Assembly: GCA_963715445.1 (NCBI GenBank) | Contig: OY970240.1 | Span: 2,046,001 to 2,110,000 of the forward strand | DNA length: 64,000 nucleotides | Direction: 5' to 3' | Source: JAAYBF01 sp963715445 | GTDB taxonomy: Bacteria > Actinomycetota > Thermoleophilia > Solirubrobacterales > Thermoleophilaceae | Shown: positions 10,955-18,180 of the stretch, piece after piece | Numbering within the stretch: the stretch's first letter is position 1 | Layout: every line of letters starts with the position of its first letter | Notes under the pieces: model-generated | What the model was told of the DNA's origin: nothing | The model's input: only the letters and a program-made list of their open reading frames with translations | The model's database searches: none | Position numbers and translations under genes: made by a program

Positions 10955-11700
10955 ACGGACTGCGTGAGGCCGCCGTCCACGAGCACCGTGGTGCCCGTGA
11001 CGTAGGCGGCGGCCTCCGAGCAGAGGAAGGCGACGGCGGCGGCGAGCTCCTCGGGCGAGCCGAGCCTCCCGGCCGGGACGTTGTCCTTCGCCCAGGCCTG
11101 GGCGTTCTCGAGCGAGCCGGCCATCTCCGCCAGGCGGTCCGTGGCGATCCGGCCCGGGAGGACGGTGTTGATGGTCACCCCGTCGGAGGCGACCTGCCGC
11201 GCGAGCGTCTTGTAGGCCGCGAGCAGCGCCGAGCGGTGGGAGTTCGAGAGCATCAGCGCCGCGATCGGCTCGCGCACGGCGCTCGACGAGATGCCCACCA
11301 CGCGCCCGAACCCGCGCTCGCGCATGCCGGGCACCACCCGCTCGACGAGCGCCATGGGGGACAGGACGAGGTCGCGGTAGGCGGCCTCCCACTGGTCGCG
11401 GCCGAAGCCGAGCGCGTCCGGTCCCGCCGGCGGGCCGCCGGTGTTCGTCACCAGCACCTCGAGCGGGCCGAGGTCCGCCTCTACGGCCCCGACGAGGTCC
11501 TCGACCCCCGCGAGGTCGGCGCTGTCGTAGACGTACGCCCGCGCCCCGATCTCGGCGGCCGCAGACTCGATCCGCTCCTTCGAGCGCGAGCTGATCGCCA
11601 CCTGCGCACCCTCTGCCGCGAGCGTTCTGGCAACGGCCAGGCCGAGTCCCTTCGAGGCGCCGGTCACGAGCGCCGTCCGTCCCTTCAAGCCGAGGTCCAC
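10951..11700 (-). CDS. Short-chain dehydrogenase-like protein, atypical site
   Basis: From GTG at 11700 it has 249 residues, beginning directly before the nucleotide-binding TGASKGLG (13-20). The fold signatures are present (VLVTNTGG at 82-89, VVGISSSA at 134-141, a C-terminal VDGG). The YxxxK catalytic motif, however, reads SNSHR, so Ser152 and Arg156 replace the usual Tyr and Lys. A subgroup of ketoacyl-reductase-like short-chain dehydrogenases is known to lack the standard tetrad, and this protein probably belongs there. Substrate and activity are unknown. TACGCT lies 6 bases before the GTG. It is tail-to-tail with lon. Confidence 0.85.
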
Positions 11701-11706
11701 GGCTGC

Positions 11707-11712
11707 AGCGTA
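11707..11712 (-). promoter_or_regulatory. Putative -10 box, leaderless dehydrogenase gene
   Basis: The minus strand reads TACGCT six bases before the GTG at 11700, with no Shine-Dalgarno sequence between. This supports GTG 11700 rather than the in-frame extension to 11742 as the start. Confidence 0.4.
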
Positions 11713-11780
11713 GCCCTCCGGGCCGCGCAGCCGGGCGGCCATCCGCGGGATCTGCTTGACTACCCGCTTCGTAAAGACAA

Positions 11781-11938
11781 GCCGAGTCTCCGTCGCTCCA
11801 TGCGACGGGGAACGGGGGAACCACTGGGGTCGGCAGCACGCCGTCCCCCGGGGCGAATCACCGCCAGCGTGCGGTGTAGCGCACTTTCCAGCGCGAGCCC
11901 GTCAGCTCACCCCGTAGGCACCGGAAAGAGGAGTCAAG
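11781..11938 (+). ncRNA. c-di-AMP riboswitch (ydaO/yuaA class)
   Basis: The leader of the next gene contains the conserved blocks of the ydaO-yuaA riboswitch in order: GACGGGGAACGGGGGAACCA (11804-11823), GGGGCGAATCACCGCC (about 11840-11855), the GCGGTGTAGCGC joining region, and AGCCCGTCAGCTCACCCCG followed by TAGGC (about 11897-11920). In this class c-di-AMP generally turns expression off. In Actinobacteria it often controls cell wall hydrolases and Rpf genes, which is the gene found here. The end of the element runs into AAAGAGGAG (11926-11934), the likely ribosome binding site, so control of translation or of nearby termination is possible. Confidence 0.85.
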
Positions 11939-11944
11939 AACGTT

Positions 11945-12628
11945 TTGCGCCCCCATGACGTTGCCGTTCAGCATCTCGACTGCCGCCCGCGCGGCATCTC
12001 CCGCCTGGCCCGTGCAGCGTTGGCATTCGCCGTTCTGAGCCTGCTCGGCGCTTCGGCGTCGACCGGCTCGGCGCTGGCGGACGACGTGCAGCCCGTCGGC
12101 GGCTCTGCCGGTGCCGCCGTGGCGAGCGCGGAGGAGACGCTTCGCGAGGGCGATCGCGGCCCAGCCGTAGAGAGCCTCCAGCGCCGGCTGCGCCTCCCGG
12201 CCGACGGCGTGTTCGGCTCCAAGACCAAGAGCGCCGTCATGCGCTTCCAGCGGCGCCGCGGCCTCGAGGTGGACGGGATCGTCGGACCGATAACCCGTCG
12301 CGCTCTGGGACTCGCCCGCTTCAGCTCGAGCAGCGTCCGGCACTCCGAGCCCGACGAGGAGAGCGACGTTCGGATTCCCGCCAGGCTGCGGAAGATCGCC
12401 GAGTGCGAGTCCGGAGGCAATCCGCGCGCGGTGTCTTCGAACGGCCGCTACCGCGGCAAGTACCAGTTCTCCCGTGCCACATGGAAGGCGATGGGAGGCA
12501 GCGGCCGCGATCCGGCCAAGGCATCCGAGAGCCACCAGGACCGTGTCGCGCTCAAGCTGTTCAAGGCCCGGGGCGCCGCGCCCTGGCCCTCCTGCGGCGC
12601 TCGCGCCCGCTTTCGCGCTCGCGCCTGA
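11945..12628 (+). CDS. Secreted Rpf-like cell wall hydrolase
   Basis: The 227-residue protein has a signal peptide (hydrophobic core LARAALAFAVLSLLGAS, cleavage near ALADD), a peptidoglycan-binding domain of the PG_binding_1 type (about 66-122, with LQRRLRLPADGVFG and GIVGPITRRAL), and a C-terminal transglycosylase-like/Rpf domain (about 145-215) with the catalytic Glu in IAECESGGNP and the closing APWPSCG. It should cleave peptidoglycan glycan strands outside the cell. The start is TTG 11945 with AAAGAGGAG at 11926-11934; no ATG is available in frame. The riboswitch upstream links it to c-di-AMP. An Arg-rich tail follows the domain. Confidence 0.85.
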   Translation: MRPHDVAVQHLDCRPRGISRLARAALAFAVLSLLGASASTGSALADDVQPVGGSAGAAVASAEETLREGDRGPAVESLQRRLRLPADGVFGSKTKSAVMRFQRRRGLEVDGIVGPITRRALGLARFSSSSVRHSEPDEESDVRIPARLRKIAECESGGNPRAVSSNGRYRGKYQFSRATWKAMGGSGRDPAKASESHQDRVALKLFKARGAAPWPSCGARARFRARA

Positions 12629-12640
12629 CGCCTCAGGCGC
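12621..12640 (+). terminator. Hairpin over the stop codon
   Basis: GCGCCTGA and TCAGGCGC form a perfect 8-bp stem with a four-base loop, and the TGA stop lies in the left arm. There is no T-run, which is common for terminator hairpins in high-GC Actinobacteria. The next gene comes from the opposite strand, so the hairpin could act in both directions. Confidence 0.5.
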
Positions 12641-12692
12641 TCTCGCCCCTCGTCGCGCCTAACGCGTGGGCGCTCTCGCGCGTCGTTGCCGG

Positions 12693-12935
12693 TCAGGAAC
12701 CCTCGTCCGGCCAGCGGCCGTGCTGCTCGAAGTAGCGCCGTGCGTCCTCTTCGGCGTCTCGGTCCGAATCTCCGCTGACGCCGATCCTGTGCAGCACGTT
12801 CAGCAACAGGACGGCGAACCCGGCGCCCGCGAACAGTGAGAACCCCTCCAGCCGCTGGCTCTCCGGCGCCAGCGCCAAGACGAGGATCCCGGCGACGAGG
12901 AAGGCGATCGGGATTCCGTAGCGGACAAGGGTCAC
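12693..12935 (-). CDS. Small two-helix membrane protein
   Basis: The 80-residue protein has two hydrophobic helices (about 5-23 and 33-50, IPIAFLVAGILVLALA and LFAGAGFAVLLLNVL) and a charged C-terminal tail ending in EEDARRYFEQHGRWPDEG, which probably faces the cytosol. I do not know its function. TAACCT lies 7 bases upstream of the GTG start, a leaderless arrangement. It is convergent with the Rpf-like gene and divergent from cpaF. Confidence 0.65.
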   Translation of the reverse strand: MTLVRYGIPIAFLVAGILVLALAPESQRLEGFSLFAGAGFAVLLLNVLHRIGVSGDSDRDAEEDARRYFEQHGRWPDEGS

Positions 12936-12942
12936 GAGACTC

Positions 12943-12948
12943 AGGTTA
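12943..12948 (-). promoter_or_regulatory. Putative -10 box, leaderless small gene
   Basis: The minus strand reads TAACCT seven bases before the GTG at 12935. The same hexamer and spacing occur before the glycosyltransferase gene at 52434, which supports a shared leaderless promoter design. Confidence 0.45.
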
Positions 12949-12994
12949 GAGGCGGGCGAGGCCGGGCGGGGCGAACTCGGGGCGAGCTGCGCCT

Positions 12995-14167
12995 GTGGTG
13001 GGCATGGAGGCGATCGAGGAGCTCGCCCACGCTCTCCGCGAGCGCCTGATCGAGCGCGCGCGAGCGGGAGAGGCCGGGGGCGACCTGAACGAGGAGGTGG
13101 CCGCGCTCGTGGAGCGCGAGGCGGCTCCGCTGGACGATGCGCATCGAGCCGAGCTGCGTCAGCGGGTCATGCTGCTCGCGACGGGCTTAGGCCCACTGGA
13201 GCCGCTGCTGGCCGACCCGGCCGTCGACGAGGTGATGGTCAACGGCCCCGGCGAGGTCTACGTCGAGCGGCGCGGCCACATCGAGGGCACGGCGGTGCGC
13301 TTCGCCTCCGGAGCGGAGCTGATGCACGCGATCGAGCGGATCCTGGCGCCGTTGGGGCGCCGGGTGGACGAGGCCTCACCGCTGTGCGACGCGCGGCTGG
13401 CGGACGGGTCGCGCGTGAACGTGGTGATCCCGCCGCTCTCGCTCTCCGGGCCCTGCCTCACGATCCGGCGCTTCCGCCGCGAGGGCTTCTCGCTCGCGCA
13501 GCTGGTCGAGGGCGGAACGCTCCCCGCGGAAGCCGCCGGCCTGCTCGAGCGGTGCGTCGCGGCTCGGGCGTCGATCCTCGTCAGCGGCGGCACCGGCTCC
13601 GGGAAGACGACCACGCTCAACGCGCTCTCGGGGGCGATCCCCACCGGCGAGCGGATCGTAACGATCGAGGACGCGGCCGAGCTGCGCCTGCGCCAGCCCC
13701 ACGTGGTGCGCCTCGAGGCGCGGCCGGCGAACCTCGAGGGCCGGGGCGAGGTGACGATCCGGGCGCTCGTGCGCAATGCGCTGCGAATGCGGCCCGACCG
13801 GATCGTGGTCGGCGAGGTGCGGGGCGCCGAGGCACTCGATCTCCTGCAGGCGCTCAACACGGGCCACGACGGCTCGCTCTCGACCGTCCACGCCAACTCC
13901 CCCGAGGACGCCCTGCGGCGCCTCGAGACGCTGGCGCTGATGGCCGGCCTCGGCCTGCCGCACGCCGCCGTCAGGGAGCAGGTGGCCGCCGCCGTGGATC
14001 TCGTGGTGCACCAGGCGCGGCGCCCCGATGGCTCTCGCGTGGTCGAGTCGATCGTGGAGGTGGTCCGGGCTGCGGGAGGAGCGGGCACGCGTGCGCTGCT
14101 GGCGGAGGGGCTGTTGGGCGAGCCGAGCGAGGGCCCGCTGCGCGAGCGCCTGCGCGCGCGAGGATGA
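12995..14167 (+). CDS. cpaF: Tad/Flp pilus assembly ATPase CpaF (TadA)
   Basis: The 390-residue cytosolic ATPase powers pilin export and pilus assembly. Seen: an N-terminal all-helical part, then PAVDEVMVNGPGEVYVERRG typical of CpaF, Walker A SGGTGSGKTTT near residue 200, the Asp box TIEDAAELRL, the Walker B-like MRPDRIVVGEVRG and the His box TGHDGSLSTVHANSP. The start is uncertain between GTG 12995, GTG 12998 and ATG 13004, with no strong ribosome binding site. It overlaps tadB by ATGA. No pilin gene is visible in the window. Confidence 0.92.
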   Translation: MVGMEAIEELAHALRERLIERARAGEAGGDLNEEVAALVEREAAPLDDAHRAELRQRVMLLATGLGPLEPLLADPAVDEVMVNGPGEVYVERRGHIEGTAVRFASGAELMHAIERILAPLGRRVDEASPLCDARLADGSRVNVVIPPLSLSGPCLTIRRFRREGFSLAQLVEGGTLPAEAAGLLERCVAARASILVSGGTGSGKTTTLNALSGAIPTGERIVTIEDAAELRLRQPHVVRLEARPANLEGRGEVTIRALVRNALRMRPDRIVVGEVRGAEALDLLQALNTGHDGSLSTVHANSPEDALRRLETLALMAGLGLPHAAVREQVAAAVDLVVHQARRPDGSRVVESIVEVVRAAGGAGTRALLAEGLLGEPSEGPLRERLRARG

Positions 14168-15030
14168 GCCCGGCGCTCACGCTCGGCTTCGCCGCGGGTT
14201 CCTTCGGGGCCTGGGCGCTCGTCGAGCTTGCGCTGGCGGGAGTGCCCGCGCTGCGGTTGCGGGTGCCAAGGGCGCTGCGCGGTGCGGAGGGGCTCGTGGA
14301 GGTGGTGGTCCGAGCCGGCCGGGAGGGCCGCGACCCGGCAGCGCTCGAGCGCAGGCGCCTGCTGGCTGCGGGTGCGGTGATCGCCTTCTGCGCCGGTGCG
14401 GCATTGATGGGACCGGTCCCAGGGCTCGCGTGCGCAGCCGCCGGGCCGTGGTCTGTGGCGCGCGTTCTACGGGCCCGCCGCGAGCGCTACCGGCGAGCCG
14501 TCGACGCGGGATCGTCAACCATCGCCGTCGCTCTCGCGGACGCGCTGGCAGCGGGCCACTCGCTGCGCGGCGCTGTGGCGGAGGCGGTTCGCGGGCTCGA
14601 CGGGCAGGCGGGGCATGAGCTGCGCCGCACAGCGGCCGAGCTGGCGGCAGGCGCGCCGACCGATGTGGCTCTTACGGCGCTTGCCGCCCGCACGCGTGCG
14701 CCGCGCCTGGAGGCGATCGTCGCTGCCTGCCTCGTGCAGGGCGGGCTGGGAGGAGACCTGGCTCGGCTCCTGCGCGAGTGCGCCGAGGCCTTCGAGGATC
14801 AGGCGCGCCTCGACGGAGAGGTGCGGGCGGCCACGGCGCAGGCGCGCTTCACCGGCCTGATCGTCGTGCTGCTGCCGTTCGGCGGAGCGCTGCTCGCCGA
14901 GCTGGCGAGCCCGGGGTTCCTGGGCGGGCTTGCGGGCTCCTTCATGACGGCGTGGCTGGTCGGGCTGGCGCTGGCGATGCAGGTGGCGGCGTCGGTGCTG
15001 ATCCACCGGCTCGGCAAGGTCCGCTGGTGA
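14164..15030 (+). CDS. tadB: Tad pilus inner membrane protein TadB
   Basis: From the ATG overlapping the cpaF stop it has 288 residues. It has membrane segments near the N-terminus (two), a cytosolic T2SSF/GspF-type domain (about 115-235: GSSTIAVALADALAAGHSLRGAV), and two C-terminal membrane segments. TadB pairs with TadC as the membrane platform on which CpaF acts. A much longer open frame upstream of this start lies over cpaF and is not real. The stop TGA overlaps the GTG of tadC. Confidence 0.85.
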   Translation: MSPALTLGFAAGSFGAWALVELALAGVPALRLRVPRALRGAEGLVEVVVRAGREGRDPAALERRRLLAAGAVIAFCAGAALMGPVPGLACAAAGPWSVARVLRARRERYRRAVDAGSSTIAVALADALAAGHSLRGAVAEAVRGLDGQAGHELRRTAAELAAGAPTDVALTALAARTRAPRLEAIVAACLVQGGLGGDLARLLRECAEAFEDQARLDGEVRAATAQARFTGLIVVLLPFGGALLAELASPGFLGGLAGSFMTAWLVGLALAMQVAASVLIHRLGKVRW

Positions 15031-15902
15031 TCGCGGCCGTCTTGGCATTCGCCGCCGCCGTGCTGGCGGTGCTCGGCCTCTTCTCGTTGGCGCCCGTGAG
15101 GATGCCCGCCCGCCGCTGGGGGAGGCCCCGAGGGGATCGAGCGGCGCGGGTGCCGGTGGCGCTGCGCCTGCTGGCCGGAGTGGGCCGCGCGGCCGTCCGT
15201 CAGGGTGCGCCGCGCGAGGTCGAGCGCCGCATCGTCGCGGCCGGCCGGCCCGCGGGAGTCGGCTCGTCCGAGGTGATGGCCGCCAAGGTGGGCGGCGCGG
15301 TGGCCGTCGGCCTCTGCTCGGTCTCGCTGGGAGCGATGGCGCCGGGACGCCTGGGCCTGTTCATGATCGTCGCGGGGCCGGTGGCGGGCTTCCTGCTACC
15401 GGACCTGTGGCTCTCCCGGCGCGCGGCCGAGCGGGCTCGTGCGGCTCGGCGTCAGCTGCCGGGGATGCTCGACCTGCTTAGGGTCACCGTCGAGGCCGGG
15501 TCCTCGCTGCCCCGCGCGCTCGCCACGGTCGGCGGCCGCTCACGCGGACCGCTGGCGGCCGAGTGGAGGGCCACCGGGCACGAGGCGGCGCTCGGGGTGC
15601 CGCTCGAAGATGCGCTTGCGGGGATGGCAGAGCGGCTGCCGCTGCCCGAGGTGCGCGCGCTGGCCACCGCGCTCGAGCGCACACGGCGGCACGGCGTTCC
15701 GCTGGGCTCCACGCTCGCCGCCCAGGCGCGCGACGCCCGCCTCGCCCTGCGCCGCCACGTGCAGGAGGAGGCCGCCCGCGCGGCGCCCAAGATCCAGCTC
15801 GTCGTGGCGCTGCTGCTGGTGCCGTCGGTCCTGCTGCTCGTGGCCGCCGCGCTGCTCTCGGCCCTGCTGGGCTCGCCCCAGGGCGGCATCGGCGAGCTGT
15901 AG
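15027..15902 (+). CDS. tadC: Tad pilus inner membrane protein TadC
   Basis: The 291-residue protein has an N-terminal membrane segment (about 1-22), a pair near 90-130, a T2SSF/GspF-type cytosolic domain (about 140-255: LPGMLDLLRVTVEAGSSLPR) and a C-terminal hydrophobic segment (VALLLVPSVLLLVAAALLSA). It is the expected partner of TadB. GTG 15027 overlaps the tadB stop by four bases. It is the last gene of the cpaF-tadB-tadC operon and is followed by a strong hairpin. Confidence 0.85.
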   Translation: MIAAVLAFAAAVLAVLGLFSLAPVRMPARRWGRPRGDRAARVPVALRLLAGVGRAAVRQGAPREVERRIVAAGRPAGVGSSEVMAAKVGGAVAVGLCSVSLGAMAPGRLGLFMIVAGPVAGFLLPDLWLSRRAAERARAARRQLPGMLDLLRVTVEAGSSLPRALATVGGRSRGPLAAEWRATGHEAALGVPLEDALAGMAERLPLPEVRALATALERTRRHGVPLGSTLAAQARDARLALRRHVQEEAARAAPKIQLVVALLLVPSVLLLVAAALLSALLGSPQGGIGEL

Positions 15903-15929
15903 CCGGCTGGTGGTGAGGCGCTGAGGAAC

Positions 15930-15971
15930 TTCGGACAGTTAGAGGGGCTATGGCCCCGCTAAGTGTCCGAA
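15930..15971. terminator. Long imperfect hairpin between convergent genes
   Basis: TTCGGACA (15930-15937) pairs with TGTCCGAA (15964-15971), then TTAG with CTAA and GGGGC with GCCCC, with only two mismatches and a TATG loop: about 19 pairing positions in 42 bases. It sits between the convergent tadC and ABC permease genes, which is the expected place for a bidirectional terminator. Confidence 0.65.
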
Positions 15972-16018
15972 ATACTTGGTGGAGGTGACGGCCACCTGGG
16001 GCGGAGGCGAAGGAGGCG

Positions 16019-16852
16019 CTAGTTGACGAGCTTGCGCGTCATGCCGTAGATGGCGACGCGCCAGGCGGCGATGCCGAAGGCGAGGATCGCCGCGAGGTGG
16101 CCGAGATCGGCCAGGCCCTCCCAGCCGAACACCGCGTGGCGGACCAGCTGGACGCAGTGGAACAGCGGGTTGAAGTGCGCGAGGACCTGGGCCCACTCCG
16201 GCAGCTGGTCGATCGGGAAGAAGGTCCCGGCCACGAGGAACAGCGGCGTGATCACGGCGCTCGTGATGTAGCTGAAGTTGTCGATCGACTTGACGAACGC
16301 GGCGACCGAGATGCCGAAGTTCGACCAGCCGAAGCCCGCGATGAAGTTGATCCCCGGCACGGCGAGCATCCCCCAGCTCGGGTCGAGCCCGAACAGCATC
16401 GCCACCAGCAGCGGCGCGCAGCCGAAGACGCTGGCGCGCATGGCCATCCAGAGCGACTCGGCGGTGACGAGCTCCTCGGTGTCGACCGGGGCCGCGAGGA
16501 TCGCGTCGTAGGTGTGCTGGAACTGGTACTTGACGAACGTCCCGAACATGGAGGGCATCGCCGAGGAGAAGAGGACGGCCATGGCGACCATCCCGGTGGC
16601 GACGAACTCCTTGTAGGAGATTCCTCCGCCGACGCCCGAGACGAGGGAGCCGAGGCCGAAGCCGAAGGCGAGCAGGTAGATCGTCGGCTCGATCGTCGAC
16701 GAGAAGGTGGTCGAGCGCCAGTAGGACGAGAAGTTGATCATCTCGCGCACGAGGACGCCGCCGATCGCGCTCGGCTCGAAGCGGTGGAGGCGCCGGGTGG
16801 GCGGGGGAGCGGGGCTGCCGGCGCGCTCGCTGGTCACCGTCGCGCCGGTCAT
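16019..16852 (-). CDS. ABC-2 type export permease (NodJ-like)
   Basis: The 277-residue membrane protein has six predicted membrane segments and the ABC-2 signature region FFPIDQLPEWAQVLAHFNPLFHCVQLVR. A cytosolic N-terminus (about 1-30) precedes VLVREMINFSSYWRSTTFSS. It resembles NodJ-type permeases, which export lipo-oligosaccharides or drugs with a NodI-type ATPase encoded just upstream. The ATG at 16852 is the third copy of a 35-bp repeat that carries ATGACCGGCGC each time, so initiation may depend on coupling through two 12-codon reading frames. Substrate unknown. Confidence 0.88.
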   Translation of the reverse strand: MTGATVTSERAGSPAPPPTRRLHRFEPSAIGGVLVREMINFSSYWRSTTFSSTIEPTIYLLAFGFGLGSLVSGVGGGISYKEFVATGMVAMAVLFSSAMPSMFGTFVKYQFQHTYDAILAAPVDTEELVTAESLWMAMRASVFGCAPLLVAMLFGLDPSWGMLAVPGINFIAGFGWSNFGISVAAFVKSIDNFSYITSAVITPLFLVAGTFFPIDQLPEWAQVLAHFNPLFHCVQLVRHAVFGWEGLADLGHLAAILAFGIAAWRVAIYGMTRKLVN

Positions 16853-16922
16853 GCGTTCATCTCTCGAGTGGCGGTGGCGCCGGTCATGCGTCCATCTTCC
16901 GGGTGGCGTCGGCGCCGGTCAT
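16850..16922 (-). repeat. Triplicated start region with two mini-ORFs
   Basis: On the minus strand ATGACCGGCGC occurs with ATG at 16922, 16887 and 16852, each 35 bases apart. As 35 is not a multiple of three, each copy lies in another frame. The first two read as 12-codon peptides (MTGADATRKMDA, MTGATATREMNA), and each stop TGA overlaps the next ATG as ATGA. The first ATG overlaps the stop of the ATPase gene and has GAGGAG 5 bases upstream. The third copy opens the permease (MTGATVTSE). This makes a relay of coupled starts between ATPase and permease. Confidence 0.8.
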
Positions 16923-17818
16923 GAGATCTCCTCGCCGGTGAGTAGGACGAAGACGTCCTCGAGGTTCGCGGGGCGCCGCTCGCCCTCCGGCGAGTCGCCG
17001 TTGGCGCCGCCGCCGAGCACGGTGATCGAGGTGCCGGTCCTGCGGGTGCGAAGGCCCGCCGCGACAGCCTCGGCCTCCACCTCCATGAGCCGCGCGGGTG
17101 GGCCGTAGACCTCCACGACCTCGCTGCCGGCGTGCTCAGCCACCAGGTCGGACGGGCGCCCGGTTGCCACGGCGCGGCCGTGGGACATGATCGTGACCGA
17201 GTCGGCGAGGCGCTCGGCCTCCTCGATGTAGTGCGTCGACATCAGGATCGAGACGCCCTCTGAGCGCAGCGCGTCGATCAGCGCCCACAACTCCTGGCGG
17301 ACCTGTGGGTCGAGGCCGACGGTGGGCTCGTCGAGCAGCACGAGCCGCGGCTGGTGCACGAGCGCGCGTGCGATCAAGAGGCGGCGGCGCATACCTCCGG
17401 AGAGCTCGTCGGCCCGGGTGTGCCTGCGCTCGGTGAGGTTGGCGAGCTTCAGCGCGCGCTCGATCGCCTGCTGGCGGTCGCGGCGCGGGACGCGGTAGAG
17501 GTGGGTGAAGACGATCAGGTTCTGCTCCACCGTCAGCGTCGTGTCGAGGTTGTCCAGCTGAGGGACCACTCCGCACTCGGCCCTCGCCTGCTTGGACTCG
17601 CGCGGGAGCTCGTAGCCGAGCACCTCGATCTCGCCCTCATCGGCGATCGACTGCGCGGTGAGCATGCGCATGGTGGTGGACTTGCCCGCCCCGTTGGGCC
17701 CGAGCAGGCCGACGCACGTCCCAGGGGGGACGTCGAGGTCGAGGCCGTTCACGGCGGTGATCTCGCCATAGCGCTTGACCACTCCGCGCAGGCGGATGGC
17801 TACAGGGGAGGAAGGCAC
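16919..17818 (-). CDS. ABC exporter ATPase (NodI/DrrA-like)
   Basis: From GTG 17818 it has 299 residues. Seen: Walker A GLLGPNGAGKSTTMRML, the Q-loop region GVVPQLDNLD, ABC signature DELSGGMRRRLLIARAL, Walker B LVLLDEPTVGLD and the H-loop STHYIEEAERL, followed by a C-terminal extension (about 235-299) usual for drug or lipo-oligosaccharide export ATPases. An upstream extension to 18187 lacks similarity and overlaps the mraZ control region. TACCAT lies 8 bases before the GTG, which suggests a leaderless message. It drives the permease that follows. Confidence 0.9.
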   Translation of the reverse strand: MPSSPVAIRLRGVVKRYGEITAVNGLDLDVPPGTCVGLLGPNGAGKSTTMRMLTAQSIADEGEIEVLGYELPRESKQARAECGVVPQLDNLDTTLTVEQNLIVFTHLYRVPRRDRQQAIERALKLANLTERRHTRADELSGGMRRRLLIARALVHQPRLVLLDEPTVGLDPQVRQELWALIDALRSEGVSILMSTHYIEEAERLADSVTIMSHGRAVATGRPSDLVAEHAGSEVVEVYGPPARLMEVEAEAVAAGLRTRRTGTSITVLGGGANGDSPEGERRPANLEDVFVLLTGEEIS

Positions 17819-17826
17819 GGCGCGGG

Positions 17827-17832
17827 ATGGTA
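17827..17832 (-). promoter_or_regulatory. Putative -10 box of the ABC ATPase gene
   Basis: The minus strand reads TACCAT eight bases before the GTG start at 17818, and there is no Shine-Dalgarno sequence. This is the same leaderless spacing seen for several other genes in the window. Confidence 0.4.
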
Positions 17833-18038
17833 CGCCGCCGGAGGCGTGGGCGCTCGGCTGCATGGAACGTTGCGGCAGCGGGCCGTGCATGCAATTTCCC
17901 GTCCAAACGCCCGGGTGGCTGTCGTGGAGGGCCGTGGTGCGGGAGGGCATCCCACCCGTTCCCACGGGAAGGATTCCGCTTCCTGATGCGGAAACTGCGC
18001 GCAAGAAGGTGCACGGTCGGTGCGATCCCGATGGACAA

Positions 18039-18084
18039 GTGGGTAGATGTGTTGCACTGTGGGACAGAGTGGGATAGGGTGGCG
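18039..18084 (+). promoter_or_regulatory. MraZ operator: five boxes at 10-bp spacing
   Basis: GTGGGT (18039), GTGTTG (18049), GTGGGA (18059), GTGGGA (18069) and GTGGCG (18079) recur with an exact period of ten bases, one helical turn. MraZ proteins are known to bind direct repeats of this GTGG/TGGG type upstream of their own gene. The third and fourth boxes, the best matches, fall inside the spacer of the mraZ promoter, so binding should repress the cluster. Confidence 0.75.
18052..18080 (+). promoter_or_regulatory. Promoter of the mraZ/dcw cluster
   Basis: TTGCAC (18052-18057) and TAGGGT (18075-18080) are separated by 17 bases, a good match to a housekeeping sigma factor promoter. It is overlaid by the MraZ boxes. 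Transcription would start near 18087, giving a leader of about 94 bases. Confidence 0.6.
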
Positions 18085-18096
18085 CCCAGTCAACAA

Positions 18097-18150
18097 GGAC
18101 CGGAGTGGTGGGGCTCCTCCCACTCCGCCACTTCGGTCCAAGTTGCAACT
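18097..18150 (+). other. mraZ leader hairpin and palindrome
   Basis: 18097-18113 can pair with 18123-18139 over 17 positions (three of them G-U in RNA), leaving a nine-base loop. Directly after it AGTTGCAACT (18141-18150) is a perfect palindrome. The hairpin would form about ten bases into the transcript. It may stabilise the message, attenuate it or affect mraZ translation. No T-run follows, so it is not an obvious terminator. Confidence 0.5.
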
Positions 18151-18180
18151 CCTTCTCGGTAGCGGAACACGGAACTCCTG

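Larger units (their letters stand above)
17819..18180. other. Intergenic region between divergent ABC operon and mraZ
   Basis: These 362 bases hold no gene I can support. The left end carries the putative -10 of the ABC ATPase on the minus strand. The middle (about 17840-18030) shows nothing clear. The right third has the MraZ box array, the mraZ promoter, a long leader hairpin and a 10-bp palindrome, each listed separately. Confidence 0.6.

Noticed and set aside
11756..11777. TTGACT and TAAAGA as promoter of the riboswitch transcript
   Set aside because: The spacer is about ten bases, far too short for a sigma-70-type promoter; I could not place the real one with confidence.
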